In this document: piece by piece, positions 1-14,051 of the stretch
Numbering within the stretch: the stretch's first letter is position 1
How the letters are laid out: each line of letters opens with the position of its first letter
Assembly (NCBI GenBank): GCA_030340625.1
Contig: JAOPHQ010002851.1
Location: 248,001 to 312,000, forward strand
DNA length: 64,000 nucleotides
Direction of reading: 5' to 3'
Origin: Merluccius polli
Taxonomy: Eukaryota; Chordata; Actinopteri; Gadiformes; Merlucciidae
Translations under genes and position numbers: made by a program
The notes under the pieces: model-generated
Database searches by the model: none
Told to the model about the DNA's origin: nothing
Seen by the model: only the letters and a program-made list of their open reading frames with translations

Positions 1-144
1 ATCTGGAAAGGAGATGTGGTCAACTGTAACAAATTAATGCCAAATCTAAGATGGTGGGGCTGAAAATGCATAAATGCTTATTTGACCCTGACTAGTTTAG
101 GTTACTGTATGTTCACCTTATGTATATTGTACATGTATACACAC

Positions 145-195
145 ATACATACATACATACATACATACATACATACATACATACATACATACATA
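145..195. repeat. (TACA)n microsatellite
   Basis: Tetranucleotide ACAT/TACA repeat, about a dozen units. Confidence 0.95.
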
Positions 196-947
196 GACAA
201 AGTTACTAGATATTTTAAGCAATTGTTTAAGCATGGGGGTCAATAGCAGAAAAAATGGTAGTGTGGCTAACTGAAGCAAATCTGAGATAAATTGGTAATG
301 ATTGGTTTTACAGAAAGCCGATTTCTGTATTTTTCACTTCTAATAATTCCTGATTGTTCTCCGTAATCCAGAGTGCCAGTTCCCTTTCATCTTTCAAGTA
401 AGATTTACAAAAAAAAGAGGTGATTTGTGCACCAGGCAGCTTCATGCTACGTTTACTCAGCTCAGCTTTCCTAAAGGGATTTACGTACTGTTGTTATGAC
501 TAATTCTTTGTGGATTACAAGTACGTGAGAGGTCACCTATCACTTCTTTTTCCTCTGAGGGAGACTGAAGCTGTAAGTTTTCTGTCCAGCTGTGTTTCCT
601 TCAATTATAGCAACAACAACAGCTAGCAGCTAGCATGCTATTCTAGAGGTTGGCTTGGTAGTCTAACGGTTAGCATGGTATCCTTAGGTTTTCTTAGTTG
701 TATTCTGCGTAACTAACATACTGTATCAAATATTTGTATGAATATTTAAAAAAAAAAAAAAAAAAAACAAGACCAAAGCGTCTTTGTTTTTGTTGTCGTG
801 TTTTTGTCCCGCTTTTTAAATGCAATTCCTGCTTGACAGTTCATTTAACTCGTAGCAGGGGGAAAAAAATGCGAGCTTCTGGAATAATGAGTTATGTTTA
901 TTGGACAGAATTATAATGTGTTGGCTACCTAGCTAGCCCTATTCAAT

Positions 948-985
<38 letters not shown>
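948..985. repeat. (CA)n microsatellite
   Basis: Uninterrupted CA dinucleotides. Confidence 0.95.
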
Positions 986-986
<1 letters not shown>

Positions 987-1152
987 CTCCATGGCTCCTG
1001 GAAAGGCCGGTGATTTAGCACCTCACTGGGGGGACGATGAGGGAACCACATTTATTCACAGCCGGGCGACGGCTCACAGTGACTCATAGCCTTTATGCAT
1101 TGGAGCACATCCTAATTCATCAACTGGCTTGTCCTCCCTAGAAGGGCAGTGG

Positions 1153-1164
1153 GTGTGTATGTAT

Positions 1165-1201
<37 letters not shown>

Positions 1202-1212
1202 GGGGGGGGGGG
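1153..1212. repeat. (GT)n followed by poly-G
   Basis: GT repeat passing directly into a G run, a junction that recurs many times in this window. Confidence 0.95.
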
Positions 1213-2424
1213 TGAATCCATAGATTACAATCCGTTAATTATTTATGACGGAGCAAAAGAAGAAGAAAGATTTGGGGATATTAGGTCCCTATTGGGTGGT
1301 AACAAACTACCCGGGAAACGCTTAGCGGTGTGAACTTCAATTCACCTTGCGTGTCTGTTGCCGCGGAGGTGTTTTCTGGGGCGCCTTTTTGCCTATTCGC
1401 TAACAATTGTTGTTTGGCGTGCGTGCGTTTGTGCGCGCGAGGTACAAGAAGGACGCCGGGTGTCGGAGCAAAGTGCCCGGCCCTCGCTAACCAGGTTAAG
1501 CGGCGCACACCGCGGCGCAGTCATCATTAGGGTGCTGATGTTTTGGACGGCTGCTTAGCAACAGCATTCCTGTGCTTTAAGTAGCAGTAAGCCCCTTCGC
1601 TGCACCCTTTGATGTGGCTGTCATGGCCGATTTATTTGCTCGTAACACATTGTCTTTCGTGTGCGCATCCATAAAGGGATGAAAGCGAGCAAGTGTCTTT
1701 CAGCGCTAATTAAATTGTGTTCCTCGTGTTTTTTGGGGGGGTTTTTTTCAGGTGGCGCGAGACACACATGTTGACAGTTTGTCGGTGGTGGGGATGGGGA
1801 TGGGGATGGGGGGCGTCCATAGGAAGAAGATTGACGTGATTTTTAACCAGCTGACATCTTGACAACTGAGAATCACATTTAGTCTCTTGATAGACAACAC
1901 TTGTGATAGATCAACAGCTTCCCGCTTTGTCTGTTGTATGATGTTCTTACTTTGACTTTGTGACGTACATAAAGTCACACTTTGTTTTTACTAACTTGGT
2001 GTCACTGTTGTTGAATTGTTGTCAGTTCATTGCTAGTATATTTTCATCGCAGTGTACCGTTGGTGGTTGGCAAGCAGGTAGTGCAGGTTGTGGCGGGTCC
2101 GAGCGCTGGTTCTACATAGACAACAATGTAACTTCTCTGGGAGCTAGGATTACATTTCCGATTAGAGAGAGAGATAACAGCCTGTTAGCCTTTATGATGT
2201 GCGACTTCACACTCACACGCGCTTATTTCCAACACGCCTCAAACATGTGTTGTTGTTGTTGGGCCTGTAGACAGGATTGTGCTTGTCGTTTGAAGAAGTT
2301 AATGGCTAGGTTCAGGTGGGGACATCTGGGCTAATTCCAAAGTTCCCTGCTGTCTCCCATCCTGAACACAAGACTGTAGGAGTTAGATCCAAAGGCCTTG
2401 TTTAGACGTGCTAGTCATGCATGC

Positions 2425-2519
2425 AAACTGTGTGTGTGTGTGTGTGTGTGTGTGGGGGGGGTCTTTGTTTGCGATACAATGGCATTTCAACCAATGGGGG
2501 GGGGGGGGGGGGGGGGGGC
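2425..2519. repeat. (GT)n and two poly-G runs
   Basis: GT repeat, G8, then a G run of more than 20. Confidence 0.95.
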
Positions 2520-2906
2520 AGCTTGGATCGCCACAGAACTGGCATTACTTTCATGTCAGGTGTCACCGAAGGCAATCTGTGACCAACTTTAACCCCCATG
2601 CACATTCCTCTGTTATAGGCTAACTTACCTTAACTTAGAATAAACATTATGCTTATGTCATGATTATTACAGTAAGTCTTTTAAATATTGAAGTGTTTTT
2701 GTGTAGCCAATCTTTCCAAGACGTTGTAGCCCTCAAGGGATGAAGCTGAGTAATTGTGTGCCTTTAAAGCTTTTAAATGACAAAAACAGACATCAGATGT
2801 ATTTTTTATTTTTTACATGACAGCTAAATCATGGCCTTACTCTGACCATTTTTAGCATGTGTCTGAAGTCGGAGAGGCTGCATTGAAAGCCATCCAATTG
2901 GTTCAG

Positions 2907-2907
<1 letters not shown>

Positions 2908-2942
<35 letters not shown>

Positions 2943-3232
2943 AAGGGTGCTGAGAAGAGATTTCCACAAAAGAACAACGAGAGATAGAGAGAGAGAGAGA
3001 GAGGGAGAGGGAGAGGGAGAGAGGGAGAGGGAGAGATGGCTAGCAAACAACAGATCTGAATAGAGAGGAAAGACATGAGAGAGAGAGGTAGGGGGAGGAT
3101 GGGGTGTAGAGGGGGGGGGGGGGGGGGGGGGTCCAGGTTGTTTGATCAGGAGACAGAGGGGGTCTGGGGGGCCAACCCTTGATGCTAATAGCAGGGGCCA
3201 CAGCGTAACCCCCCCCCCCCCCCCCCCCCCAG
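2908..3232. repeat. (GA)n tracts, then poly-G and poly-C runs
   Basis: Purine-rich GA/GGGAGA tract (2908-3035), G run (3111-3131) and C run (3209-3230). The G and C runs are complementary and about 80 bp apart. Confidence 0.9.
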
Positions 3233-3263
3233 GCAGTAGCAGGGGACAGTAGAGATGGGTGAT

Positions 3264-3299
<36 letters not shown>

Positions 3300-3892
3300 G
3301 GGGGGTCGGGCCTGGGCCTGTGCCTGGGTTTACGTTCCTGCACCCCCTGCCTGTGGGTGGCTGCCTTAATAATGTGGCGACTGGGAAGATTAATTGTGGA
3401 CAAGCGGTGGGATTACGAGGGTCTTTGTGGGGGAGCAGAGGCAGCGCTGGGCGGGGCAGGCCTGTGATCTGTGAGGCTGAGAGGAAATTAGTCAGGGCAG
3501 ACTGAAGCTGCCTTTTAACAGGGGGGGGGGGACCCTAAAGGAAATTAAAGCCCCGTGCGCAAAGAGGATATCGGAAATAAGTCACCAGAAAATTGTTGAC
3601 ATTCTTCGAGAGACCGTATCATTACGGCTTATATTAGGATAAACACGCACACTTGCACATGCTATAAACATGGAGATACACAGATATGTAGATCTGTATT
3701 TTTTCTTTTCCTTTTTAGTCTTTTCTACTTTAGAACATCATAGATTTGACTAATGGGAAACCAACTGAAGAGTGGTTCTTCTTGTTTATGCTACCAACAG
3801 TACCGTAAGTTGGGGGACGCTTTAGCTTAACCCCAGCAGTGCTAGCAGAGTACGGCTAACGGCAACAAGAGCGCCTGGGAGCTCCCGTGGGC

Positions 3893-4010
3893 CTAATTCA
3901 CCTTGCGGCCGTCTTGGAAGGAACTGAATGTGGAATTGCATTCAGTTCCCCCACCCAGCTAGCAATGAGAACCAAGATGGAACCAAGATGGCCGCTAGCG
4001 AGGTGAATAG
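3893..4010. mobile_element. fold-back (inverted-repeat) element
   Basis: Outer arms ATTCACCTTGCGGCC...TTGG and CCAA...GGCCGCTAGCGAGGTGAAT face each other. Inside them GGAACTGAATG faces CATTCAGTTCC. Together they could form a nested hairpin of about 118 bp. No coding capacity, probably MITE-derived. Confidence 0.5.
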
Positions 4011-5416
4011 AGCGGCGCAGGGGTGACGTATTTTCGTAGGCCAACCCGGAAGTGAGCGTCGCCCTGGGTTCCCTTGACAACAAGCCAATGGGTTTTTTTT
4101 TCCATTGGATTTTGCATTATTGCAGAAAATAAGCTCTGTGGCAAACACAAGTTTATGATACTTACACGTTTTGTTAAGCAAGATAATCTTCACCAATGAA
4201 CACTACTTTTATGATTTTTGAAGCGAAAATGCAATCGCCGGAAGTTTTTTAAGACACGTAAAAGCTTCAAAATTCACGAGTGGGGTATTTACTGAAGTAT
4301 TTTATGTCGTAGAACAAAACGTGGCAATCTCTTAAGCTTGTGTAAAACCACAGACCGTATTTCAGCCATCGAACCAAAAACCCATTCAAAAAACCCGTTG
4401 ACTTCGAGACAAGGGAACCGGACGTGCCGACATGCTAACGGACTTCCGGGTTTTAGGACTCATCCCTGCACCGCTCTATAAAGCCCCTGGCTGGGCCTGC
4501 GTTGCAGTAGGTAGGGCAGTAGTCTCATGCCACCTGTTGGACCCTCCCAACATAGCAGCCCAGCGCCAGCCCAACAGCAGATGTAGATTTGTGGATTAGC
4601 TCGCGCTGTTATCAAACCTGTGGGGAAATTAGCAACACAGCAGTAGCAGCAGCAGTGGCTGTGGAGAAATGAACAACAGGCGAGCAAAGGTACAAACAAC
4701 TGAACAGAGGAAAAACAAGTAGGAACAACTATTGGTGCGACGTGTTTCATTGTGCAACAGCAACAAATCATCATCACTGTCATCTACTCTGTGGCCACCT
4801 GACCTTATTATCAGAGACTAAAATGATGAGGATTTCTTTTTGTTGGCATGTTCTTCTTCTTTATCCTAGTAGTAGTAGCAGTATTAGTAGTGGCAGCACT
4901 ATGTTGTAGTATTTAAAAGTCAAAGTATACACCATTACTGTAAATTTGCCAGTGTTAGCCAGTCAGCTCATTTTAATCTGTAGAGGTGGGTGTTACCATT
5001 TTACATTAAAAAATCCATCCGATTTCATTAGCATTATAAGAAAATCACATCCTTATTCAATAATGTGCACTACACAGGACTAGCCTTAGATGTGTGTGAG
5101 CCCCAGTAAAGTGAATTTACAGCACAAGAAAAAGTCTTTACTTTCCTTCCTCTTTGACCTCGCCGATGTTTGGCGGCTCTGCTTATTGCTCTCATTAAGT
5201 AATCGTTTGACAAAATGGCTGTGCATCTGGCCATTTAGGCTTTTTAATTAAAATAGGCCTACTGGTGTTTGTCCAACACAGAGGAAACCATGAAAAATAG
5301 CCTGTCATTGCTCCACGAAAGGCCAACCGACAAAGCTGTCAGACTGGCGGGGAGAAACCCCAGACCAAATAGTTTTAATTGTTGATTACCCAAAAGCTCA
5401 ATTCTTCAATGCCACA

Positions 5417-5419
<3 letters not shown>

Positions 5420-5488
<69 letters not shown>
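5420..5488. repeat. (CA)n microsatellite
   Basis: About 34 CA units without interruption. Confidence 0.97.
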
Positions 5489-5490
<2 letters not shown>

Positions 5491-5768
5491 AATAATATAA
5501 ACAGCTTTGCACATTAATATTCACCGATCTCACACAGTTGTTGTTTATTGTGACCATATTTTTATTTGTAGGAGTTATGGATTGAACATGTCATATTTTG
5601 ACCTTTTTTATGCCAGCATCAAACGTGAAAGTCCTACCATATGTTAAAAACATTTCGAGTCGTTTCCATTTCAAGATGCTGTTGAAATGCAGGGCCGCGT
5701 CTCTGTGAGCTGCACCAGATTCCCAGCATCGTTCGCCAGTAAATGGAAAGATATTAAACGACTAATCT

Positions 5769-5799
<31 letters not shown>

Positions 5800-6993
5800 A
5801 ATGGGTCGTGTTTAAAAAGAAATGGAAAGATATAAAACTACAAATCTGTTTGTGCGTGTGTGTCTGTATGTGTGCGTGTGTGTGCTAGACTGTGTGTGTG
5901 TGTGCCTGCATGCATGCATGTGTGTGTGTGTGTGTGTTTAAAAGAAACTTTTAATCCGAGCGCCCTGTGATTTGTGGCCTTGGCGCTGCACGTCTGAGAT
6001 GTTGCCTTGTACTTCAAATATGTTTCTACTCATGCCAAGATGTTGCACCGCTCGTTATTTTGCGCTTACTTTTGAAGCGCCGTCGTTTATCAGGGAGATT
6101 TATTGGCCCACGGGCCACCAGATGTTTTCAGTATCTCTTTGTAAGCATCTGACCCGTGATCTCGCATGTTGAAACCCAATAAAAAAGGCCTTTTTTTCCG
6201 CCTTTTTTCTTGATATTAACTTAACGGAACGATCCCATTGAACGTCACGTTATTTTTAGACGCATATTCTCGGCTAATTTTCAGTTTTTAAGATGTGCCC
6301 ATGAACATTGTGATGTTGGCCCTGTGTGACAATAGTGAGGCAGTTTAATTTGTTTTCAAACTAAAATAAGAGATGTCCTTTGTATGCTGTAACGCAGCAG
6401 GGTGCAGGACACTCAAAGAAAAAACCCTAATTCCTTGTCTAAGAGATAACCGGGCTGTGATTTCTTCCCGCATTATCCTTGCAGATGGGACTTAAGACTA
6501 CTTACTTATCACCCTATTGAACCCCTCACATTAACATTAAACTCTGATCATCGCGGTGACCACGGCTGTCTCTTCCCCAGCATACTTCCACCCACGGCAC
6601 GAGTGCGATGATGATCTTTTTAAGATGCGAGCAGCACAAGGAACATGAGACTAGTTGTAAAAATAGTCATTTTCATGGGAAGGAGCGCATGCATATTAAC
6701 TTAATAGACTCCCGGGGCAATGAATCACTGCAAATGAGTAGGAGGGGGGGGGGGGGGGGGGGGGGGGTGTGGAGAGACTGCCCCTTCTGCCTGGCGTTAT
6801 TAATCCAATGCTAACCGTTGAACTCTGGGTCTGCTCACAAATTGCGCTCCGTGCAGCGCTTCACCGTGACCCTCCTCTGCTGCTCCGTCATTGACTGATT
6901 CTGGGCTAATGTGGGCCGTGTGACTAAACGGAGGAACCGCCATGAAGACTAGATGGGAACAGATGTTCTGTGTCCCTGACGGTGTGCATGTGT

Positions 6994-6995
6994 GG

Positions 6996-7031
<36 letters not shown>

Positions 7032-7040
7032 ATGTGTGGG

Positions 7041-7086
<46 letters not shown>

Positions 7087-7276
7087 TGCGTGTGTGTATG
7101 TGTCTGTGTCTGCCCAGGCTGTTCATCATCATCCCATATGGCGATAATGATTTTTCTTCTCCTTCTTTTTATTTTCAAATATCTCTTCTTCTATTGAGAA
7201 GACAACACAATAACAGCAGATCAATAGGAAGAGTGGCTTATGTCTTCTGTTATTGAGACAACCTTGGGGGGTGTGT

Positions 7277-7319
<43 letters not shown>
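6994..7319. repeat. three (GT)n blocks
   Basis: GT arrays at 6994-7030, 7045-7108 and 7276-7318 with short imperfect spacers. Confidence 0.95.
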
Positions 7320-7321
<2 letters not shown>

Positions 7322-8059
7322 TGGGAAGAACGTAAGGCCGCCGGGTACTGGCTTATGTTGTCGCTAACTAAATATGACATGTGGACGGTAGAGCTGTTTC
7401 AAGTCACCTTACGTCGACAAACACTCACCCGACGACGACTCGAACACGACTGCGTTCGCTAACCGACGCTAGCCCCAGCGCTACGGCTACTAGCGTCAGT
7501 CGGGGAACACTGTGGAAACAGCTACACATGTCATATTTCGTCCACATGTCACATTAAGACACACACACTGCCACGTAGGAAAAAGGAAAGGCCTCGGCTC
7601 GATGCGTTCGGCGGCCATATCCGTAAATTATTGTCAGCTGGCGCATTCTTGTGATATCACGCTGCTTTTTTCGTCCGCTTAGTTTTCCATTGAGTTTCAT
7701 AACGCCCCCCCCCCACCCCCCCCGCCCCATACACACACACACACACAGACACACAGACACACACACACACACACGCATCTCCCACCTCTCGCCTCCCCTC
7801 CTTCCCCTCCTCTTCCTGTCTCTCTCAGCTGCAACTTTGTCATGCAGCCAAGCACATAATGCGCTCTGAGCCCTGTATCATGTCCTATTATAATTAGCTC
7901 TGTCAGCCCGGCAGCCCCGCAACCCTCATGCAGATAATATGATAATATGTCTTCATAACCAAGTGACCTTACACATGCAATATTTCTCTCTCTCTTCCCT
8001 CCTCCCTCTTTAGATTGCATGTCAATAAAGTAATGGGAGTGTGGGAGGAGGAGGTGGCG

Positions 8060-8061
8060 GT

Positions 8062-8093
<32 letters not shown>

Positions 8094-8183
8094 CGGGGGG
8101 GGGGGGGGGGGTGGTGGTGGTGGTGGGTCGATGTTGGGGGGTGGAGGAGGGGGGGGGGGGGGGGTGGGGTGGGGGGGGGGGTG
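8060..8183. repeat. (GT)n, poly-G and GGT-rich tract
   Basis: GT repeat followed by several G runs in about 120 bp, strongly G-skewed. Confidence 0.95.
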
Positions 8184-8804
8184 GAGGGAGGCTAGATTCA
8201 GGTGATTGGGCTCCTCAGGTGCACTGATGTATAACAGTTATTATTCTACCTGTCAGGGTTGTATACACAGCTGGGCATGGCTGTTGATGTGCAAAGCTGG
8301 CCTATGAGGAGACTTTCAACAGAGTTCCTAAAGTGCTAATAAACCTTTTTGTAATCCTTCGTTCAAGGAAACTCCCAAGAAGGCATCTTCGCCATCTGTA
8401 CTGTACTGTGTGTGTGTGTGTATATATACACACACACTTTAGGATAAATACATGTGATTTATTATGAATAGCTCTTGGTGTTTCAACAAGACGTCTACAA
8501 GGGTTTCAAATGAATAACTTCAATGTTCGTCTTTTGTTTTTTTTTCCTTCATTTTTTTGCATGTCAGTGTGCAGCGCATGTGGTGCAGAAAATGCAACCT
8601 TTAGTGTCCGGGAAGAAAGCTAGTCTTTGTCATGAGTGGTTATTAGCCATGATGCGCCCGCAGCTCGTGGCTGACGATGTGTGCAGCCATGCAGAACCGA
8701 AGGCCTTGCTTTTTTCTGGGGGGGGTGGGTGGGGGGGGGTGCGGTGTGGACATGAATAGCAAGTTCACAGGCGTGGCATGGCGCAAAATACAGGCACGGA
8801 CATA

Positions 8805-9120
8805 GAGCTGGGCAATATATTGATATTATATCGATATCGTGATATGAGACTAGATATCGTCTTAGATTTTGGATATCGTAATATCGTCATATGGCGTGAG
8901 TGTTTTCGGTTTTCAAGGCTGCGTTACAGTAAAGTGATGGCAAAAATGAGAAAATACTACTTTTCATCTGTGAAGTATTTAATTCACACTGGAGTATACA
9001 AAAGTAGGCTTTACCATGTGGTTATTTTATATATTTAAATATTGAATTACCAGAAAACATGCCATATCGTGATATATATCGTTATCGAGATAGTAAATTG
9101 GCCGTATCGTCCCGCCTTAC
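8805..9120. mobile_element. dispersed element with GATATCGTGATAT arms
   Basis: Starts AGCTGGGCAATATATTGATA and carries ATATCGTGATATGAG near the left end and CCATATCGTGATATATATCG near the right end. This inverted ATATCG-rich end structure is typical of short teleost DNA-transposon derivatives. No ORF. Confidence 0.5.
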
Positions 9121-9500
9121 GTAGTAACGCGATCGGCTGTAAGAGTTGCTGTGCACGACCACATACCACCACATACCACTGCATACCAACACATACCACA
9201 CATACCAGCACCCGGCGCCGCATTCCCCTTGGATTGCGTGGACACAACTGGTAAAAAAAACAAAAACCCTGAACATAACAAAAGAGAAGACATGGAGGAA
9301 GAGCGGGAAGTCTTGAGTGGAGGAGAGAGGGTGAACGGCGGGGTTGACAAGGCCTGGGCTTCACTAACACTGACGCATCGTAATGAGGTAGCCAGAGGTG
9401 AGGCCTATCGTGGGCCATGTCGCCGCGCATTACCGCCCCACTGATGGATGTGCTGCAGTCAAATGAGGCGGCGGTCTGAGTGATATGACACTTGTCTCGC

Positions 9501-12500
9501 CCTGACACACCGACGCGCACCCCGGCTAACGGTTATCTGTGTTGATGGCACCCCCACCCCCACCCCCTCTCTCTTGTCAGTCAGTCAGTCAGTCAGCCCA
9601 GCCAGCCACAGTTATTTTGATCCCTTGTTCTTTTATTTCTATATACCTCCTCCTACACCCACCCACCCGCCCGCATCCCTGGTTCCTCCCATGTTTTCCG
9701 TCTCCACGTCGTGCCACATCGCATCAAGAGTTTTTGAGACGGGAGACGCTGTGGGACCCCCTCAGGTACGAGCTTATTAAGCATCAGGAAGGCAGGGGGA
9801 GATGAAAGTAATCATAGGGACCAGGCAGTGGTGGTGGTGGTGGTAGGCACCTATAACATGTCATGCAGACGAAGGATGAAGGATGTTTCTGGAGTAAGGG
9901 GGAGTGAAGAAAATGGCTACAAAGAAAATACTGATTCAGTTTTGATGTAGAATCAATGCAAGAATTTGTGCAAAAAGTTCAGACGATGGTGAGTCTGAGT
10001 TGTGGTTGTTGTGCTATAAGCTTGCTTCCTGTATGATGCTATGAAATGATGAGAGTCAATGAGTGCCATCCTCATATTATTACTATTATTATTCTCTCTC
10101 ATTTTCCGTTACAGCTTTAATAATGATTATTATGATAACCCCCTCCAACCGTTGCTATCCCACAAGGTCGTATCAGTTAATTGATTTACAACAGGGTTAT
10201 GTTTGGGAGGAAGGTTTATCTTGGTGCCATGGTTACGCCATTGGATAGGCCTCATTTCACGACACACATTACACACTGATACACCATAAAAGGCCTCATG
10301 ATTTACTGAGTGAATTAAAACAATTACACATTGATTAGAGTCTGATTCAAAATCATAGCAGTCTTTTGAAGAGTGGTGTACATAGTCCCCCGCTCTTAAA
10401 ATGATGTAGGCAATCAGTGGTCGCAAGATGGCGGTCATCAAGCACAACCCCCCCCCCCCCCCCCTCTCTCTCCCCCCTTCCTGTGTCATGACGGTTCTCG
10501 TTATTGAAGGGGCCAGAGAATAGTCTCCAGCTGATAAAGGGATATCACACATGCGCGGAGGAAATTGAAATTTTTTTAGTTTTTATTTTCCGGGACATAA
10601 ATTCTGACTGCGAGAGATCCTAGTCTGCAGCTAATTTAAGGAAGATTACATTAATTTCAATGACACCCATTCTATCTGGGAAAAGTCTGTACATAACATA
10701 GTGCAGCTCTGGTGCCTGGAGATAAGAGGGGATAGTCATTTCAGACTGGGCACAGTCCTCGCCGGAGGATCAAGCCCTAATCCCATTGCCTCACCCTTCT
10801 CTAGCGAGCATTGCGGAGGATACACGGTGTCTGACAACCATTATTCAAAAGCCGGATTTTTAAGTCTTTCAATTTGGTGTGATAATTTAATTGACTGTCG
10901 ACCCAAGGCCCCAGGACAGAGATTGTCTTCGTATGATGCCAGCCAATACCTCACATCCACGTCCGCATGTTCTGCCTCGCAGGGAAACTTGTAGGTTACG
11001 GAAAATATACATCTTCAATTTACCTCCGACTTGTTTGTGTACGTTTGTTAGTTATTAAGCGGTTTGTATTTAATGGATTAAACATTCCCATATGTTAGCA
11101 GGACAACATGTACACGCGGTAGTAATCGTAGTCGTTTAAAGGGGTTGAACTCTGTAACACGTATTTCTTCTCAGACTATTACAAATGGTGACATAGGCCT
11201 ACATTCCTTATGATGTAATTCAATGTAAATGCCATACAGCCCACGTAGATCTATTTCACTAAGTAGCCTCAGTCAGTATATTATATTTATTAGTAGCATC
11301 TAGCTTGTTTTTCCTTTTTTTTCAGATGGGCTCGCAAACTTCCACCGGATGAAAAATGGCCGGCTCTCTTAAGACCAAGGCCCTTGTGGTTGTGCTGTCT
11401 AAATGGCTAATGAATTACAGATGAACATTGACTCAAATTAATCTTCCCCATAAATCCCTGGGTAATATGGCAACCATTTAAAACTTTAATCAATAATGCT
11501 GAAGTTGAAAGCATGTGAGCGCAGCACTTGTTTGGTCAAAATAAACACAACAGGGACTGCAGACTCCTCTAAATCAAAGTGACAAGCGCAGTCATGCTAT
11601 ATCACTGCAAGAGGGGAAAAATATCCACGCAGCTGTTTTTGTCAGTGGATCTGCTGCGATTCCTCATCAAGATGAAGAGGTCGTTGAGCAGAATTAACGG
11701 CCGTAGTGACTGATTTGGGGATTTGTTTTGTCCGACTTCATCATTCATTACTGTTGCTTTATTGACTCGTTCTCATTGATTCTTTAGCTTGTGTCTGGTC
11801 AGGAATTTTAATCTCTGGCCTCGTAAATGAGGCAAAATGGTGACGTTATGTTAAGTGTTGAAGTAACTACAAAGATATCTTCACGAAATGACTTCCGACT
11901 GTTCTGAAAGAAAGTACTTACTCTCTTGGTACCTCACTGTCATTTACAAGTCATTTACATATTAAGCACTTATGTAATGTAGGTCACAAACATCAGCCGT
12001 TTTCTACACCACTGGCTGCAAAGGCACACACACAGTGTTTTTGACCAACTGTAACTATATTGGTCAAGTGAGTCACACATTGGGGGCGAGCAATCAGGTC
12101 GGGAGGGTGGCATCTTCCAATTAAGTAAACCCTATGTTAACTTGGAGCCAACCATGTAAAAGAACCGGCTGGCGAATGCACTCACTTCACTGCATAATAG
12201 TTATTTCAATTTTTAGGGTGTTTTGGGGTGAATCTGTGCCCTGAGACCCCTTTAGACTATATTTGATAATGATAATCATAGATACTTTTAAACTACTTAC
12301 ATAATGTATGTACAACAATGAAACATATTAATCTTGCCAATTCTCCATCAATGAGATATGTGAATAACTTGGAATGCGACAGAAGTAGTAATTTCAAATG
12401 ACACAGTCATGGTTACATAGTACATATACAAAGCTAATGATTACTTAAAAATAATTGAAGATGTGTTCAAATAAATGTATTAATTCATATGCATTATGGC

Positions 12501-13240
12501 TAAACCCTTTCAAATTAACTGAGGGGTGTGTAGACGGTGAACGTCTTCTTTGAGGAGCCATTTGAATTGCTTCCAGATGAAGGGTATTTCTTGAGCCAGC
12601 CAGTGATGATAACAAAAGTTTTAATTGCATCGCTAATTGATTTTGTGTTGTTTTTTTTACATACCATTATGAGCCGCATCGATTGTCCCGCTACACACAA
12701 TGAGAGGAAACGTGGAGGCGAAAGAGTGCTCCCCCCCCCCCCCCCCCTCCACTGTGGATAGATAACCTTGATACCAAGAGTTACATCCTTTGGCGATGTC
12801 ATCCCCTGACATATTGATGGTCCTTGAAAGGCTTAAAGCTGATTGTATGCATAATGTATTCGTTAAGCGCGCCATGGGGTCCGTCTCTCTGACAGATCTG
12901 CAGGGCCTTTTTCTTTTTTTGGCTTGTTAGCTGGGTTTTTTTCTCTCTCTGGCATTGGGCTCCTTGTCGATCACCTTAGCGATCGCCTTTACGTTGTCAT
13001 TGTCATCGAGTAAGCGTCTGACGTTCCTAATCAGCGCGGATGTCTTCATTTTCCTTTTCGTACGTTTTTCTTAAAGGACGCCTTGTGTGCAGGATTATGA
13101 TGACATGATATGTCACAGAGTAGCGCAACGATCCTGATTTATTGAATTACTCTGACTGTGACCAAACTACCCATGTCATCAGACCAGCTTCCTGGCCTCT
13201 TGGACACATGGGCACGCATGGGTAATACTACTAAAACACG
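9501..13240. other. gene-free, candidate conserved non-coding stretches
   Basis: Mostly unique, repeat-poor DNA, balanced in base content and rich in TAAT/ATTA cores, notably 10,540-11,150, 11,320-11,720 and 12,480-13,200. This is the texture of developmental conserved non-coding elements, but conservation cannot be tested here. No coding evidence. Confidence 0.35.
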
Positions 13241-13379
13241 GTCTCTTCAGTTCTCTTCAAGGAGAAACAAATCCCTGATAATTCCTGCTTTCACTTCACC
13301 AGATGGCTTCACATGAAAGTGAAACACATGTAAAAAAAGAAAAACCCGCTTCTCATTGGACAACCTTTTTGCCAGACAG

Positions 13380-13419
13380 AACCGACACGTCACGACACAC
13401 ACACGCACGCCACACACAC

Positions 13420-13513
<94 letters not shown>
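13380..13513. repeat. long (CA)n microsatellite
   Basis: More than 50 CA units, the longest dinucleotide array in the window. Confidence 0.97.
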
Positions 13514-13516
<3 letters not shown>

Positions 13517-13865
13517 CCAGTTGTTTTCTACTGGGCCCCTTTTGATCCTCCTCCGCCCGGGTTTGGCCGTGATCTGCCGTTCCACCTCAGACCGATGATG
13601 ATGCGTGCGGGCGGGGAACCAGCCTCCCTCATTCGTCTTCCTCCTCCCACCACCCACCACCCCCCCACCCTCTCCTCTCTCTTTCCTGTGCTCCATCTCT
13701 CTCCCGATGGTGACCTGGGTAGCCAGCTGTGCGGGGAGCCCCGGAGTGTATTTACGGCGAGCTGCACTTCATCACGCGCCGCGCCGCAACCGCCATCTTT
13801 ACCCCAAGCACATAGCAGCGGTCCCTCCGCCTCCCGGACATGCTGGGGGTTTTTAGTTTTTTTTT

Positions 13866-13889
13866 TCTCCCTCTCTCTCTCTCTCTGTC

Positions 13890-13954
<65 letters not shown>

Positions 13955-13998
13955 ATATATCCCTCCCTCTCCCTTTCTCTCTCTAACGCTCTCTCTTG

Positions 13999-14050
<52 letters not shown>
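13866..14050. repeat. (CT)n arrays
   Basis: Two long polypyrimidine CT arrays around a short TTTTATATAT spacer. A homopurine/homopyrimidine mirror tract able to form triplex DNA. Confidence 0.93.

Positions 14051-14051
<1 letters not shown>

Larger units (their letters stand above)
1..9500. other. gene-free flank, microsatellite-rich
   Basis: No supportable gene on either strand. Open frames here are translations of (CA)n, (GA)n or homopolymer tracts. Contents are simple repeats, poly-G/poly-C runs, one fold-back element (3,893-4,010) and one dispersed palindromic element (8,805-9,120), separated by unremarkable unique sequence. Confidence 0.7.

Noticed and set aside
6800..7462. Several overlapping ORFs on both strands
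   Set aside because: They are translations of (CA)n/(GT)n microsatellites (Cys-Val or His-Thr repeats) and have no independent coding signal.
9042..9520. 157-residue minus-strand ORF
   Set aside because: No recognisable domain, mixed composition, overlaps the end of a dispersed element and ACATACCA repeats. Likely chance.
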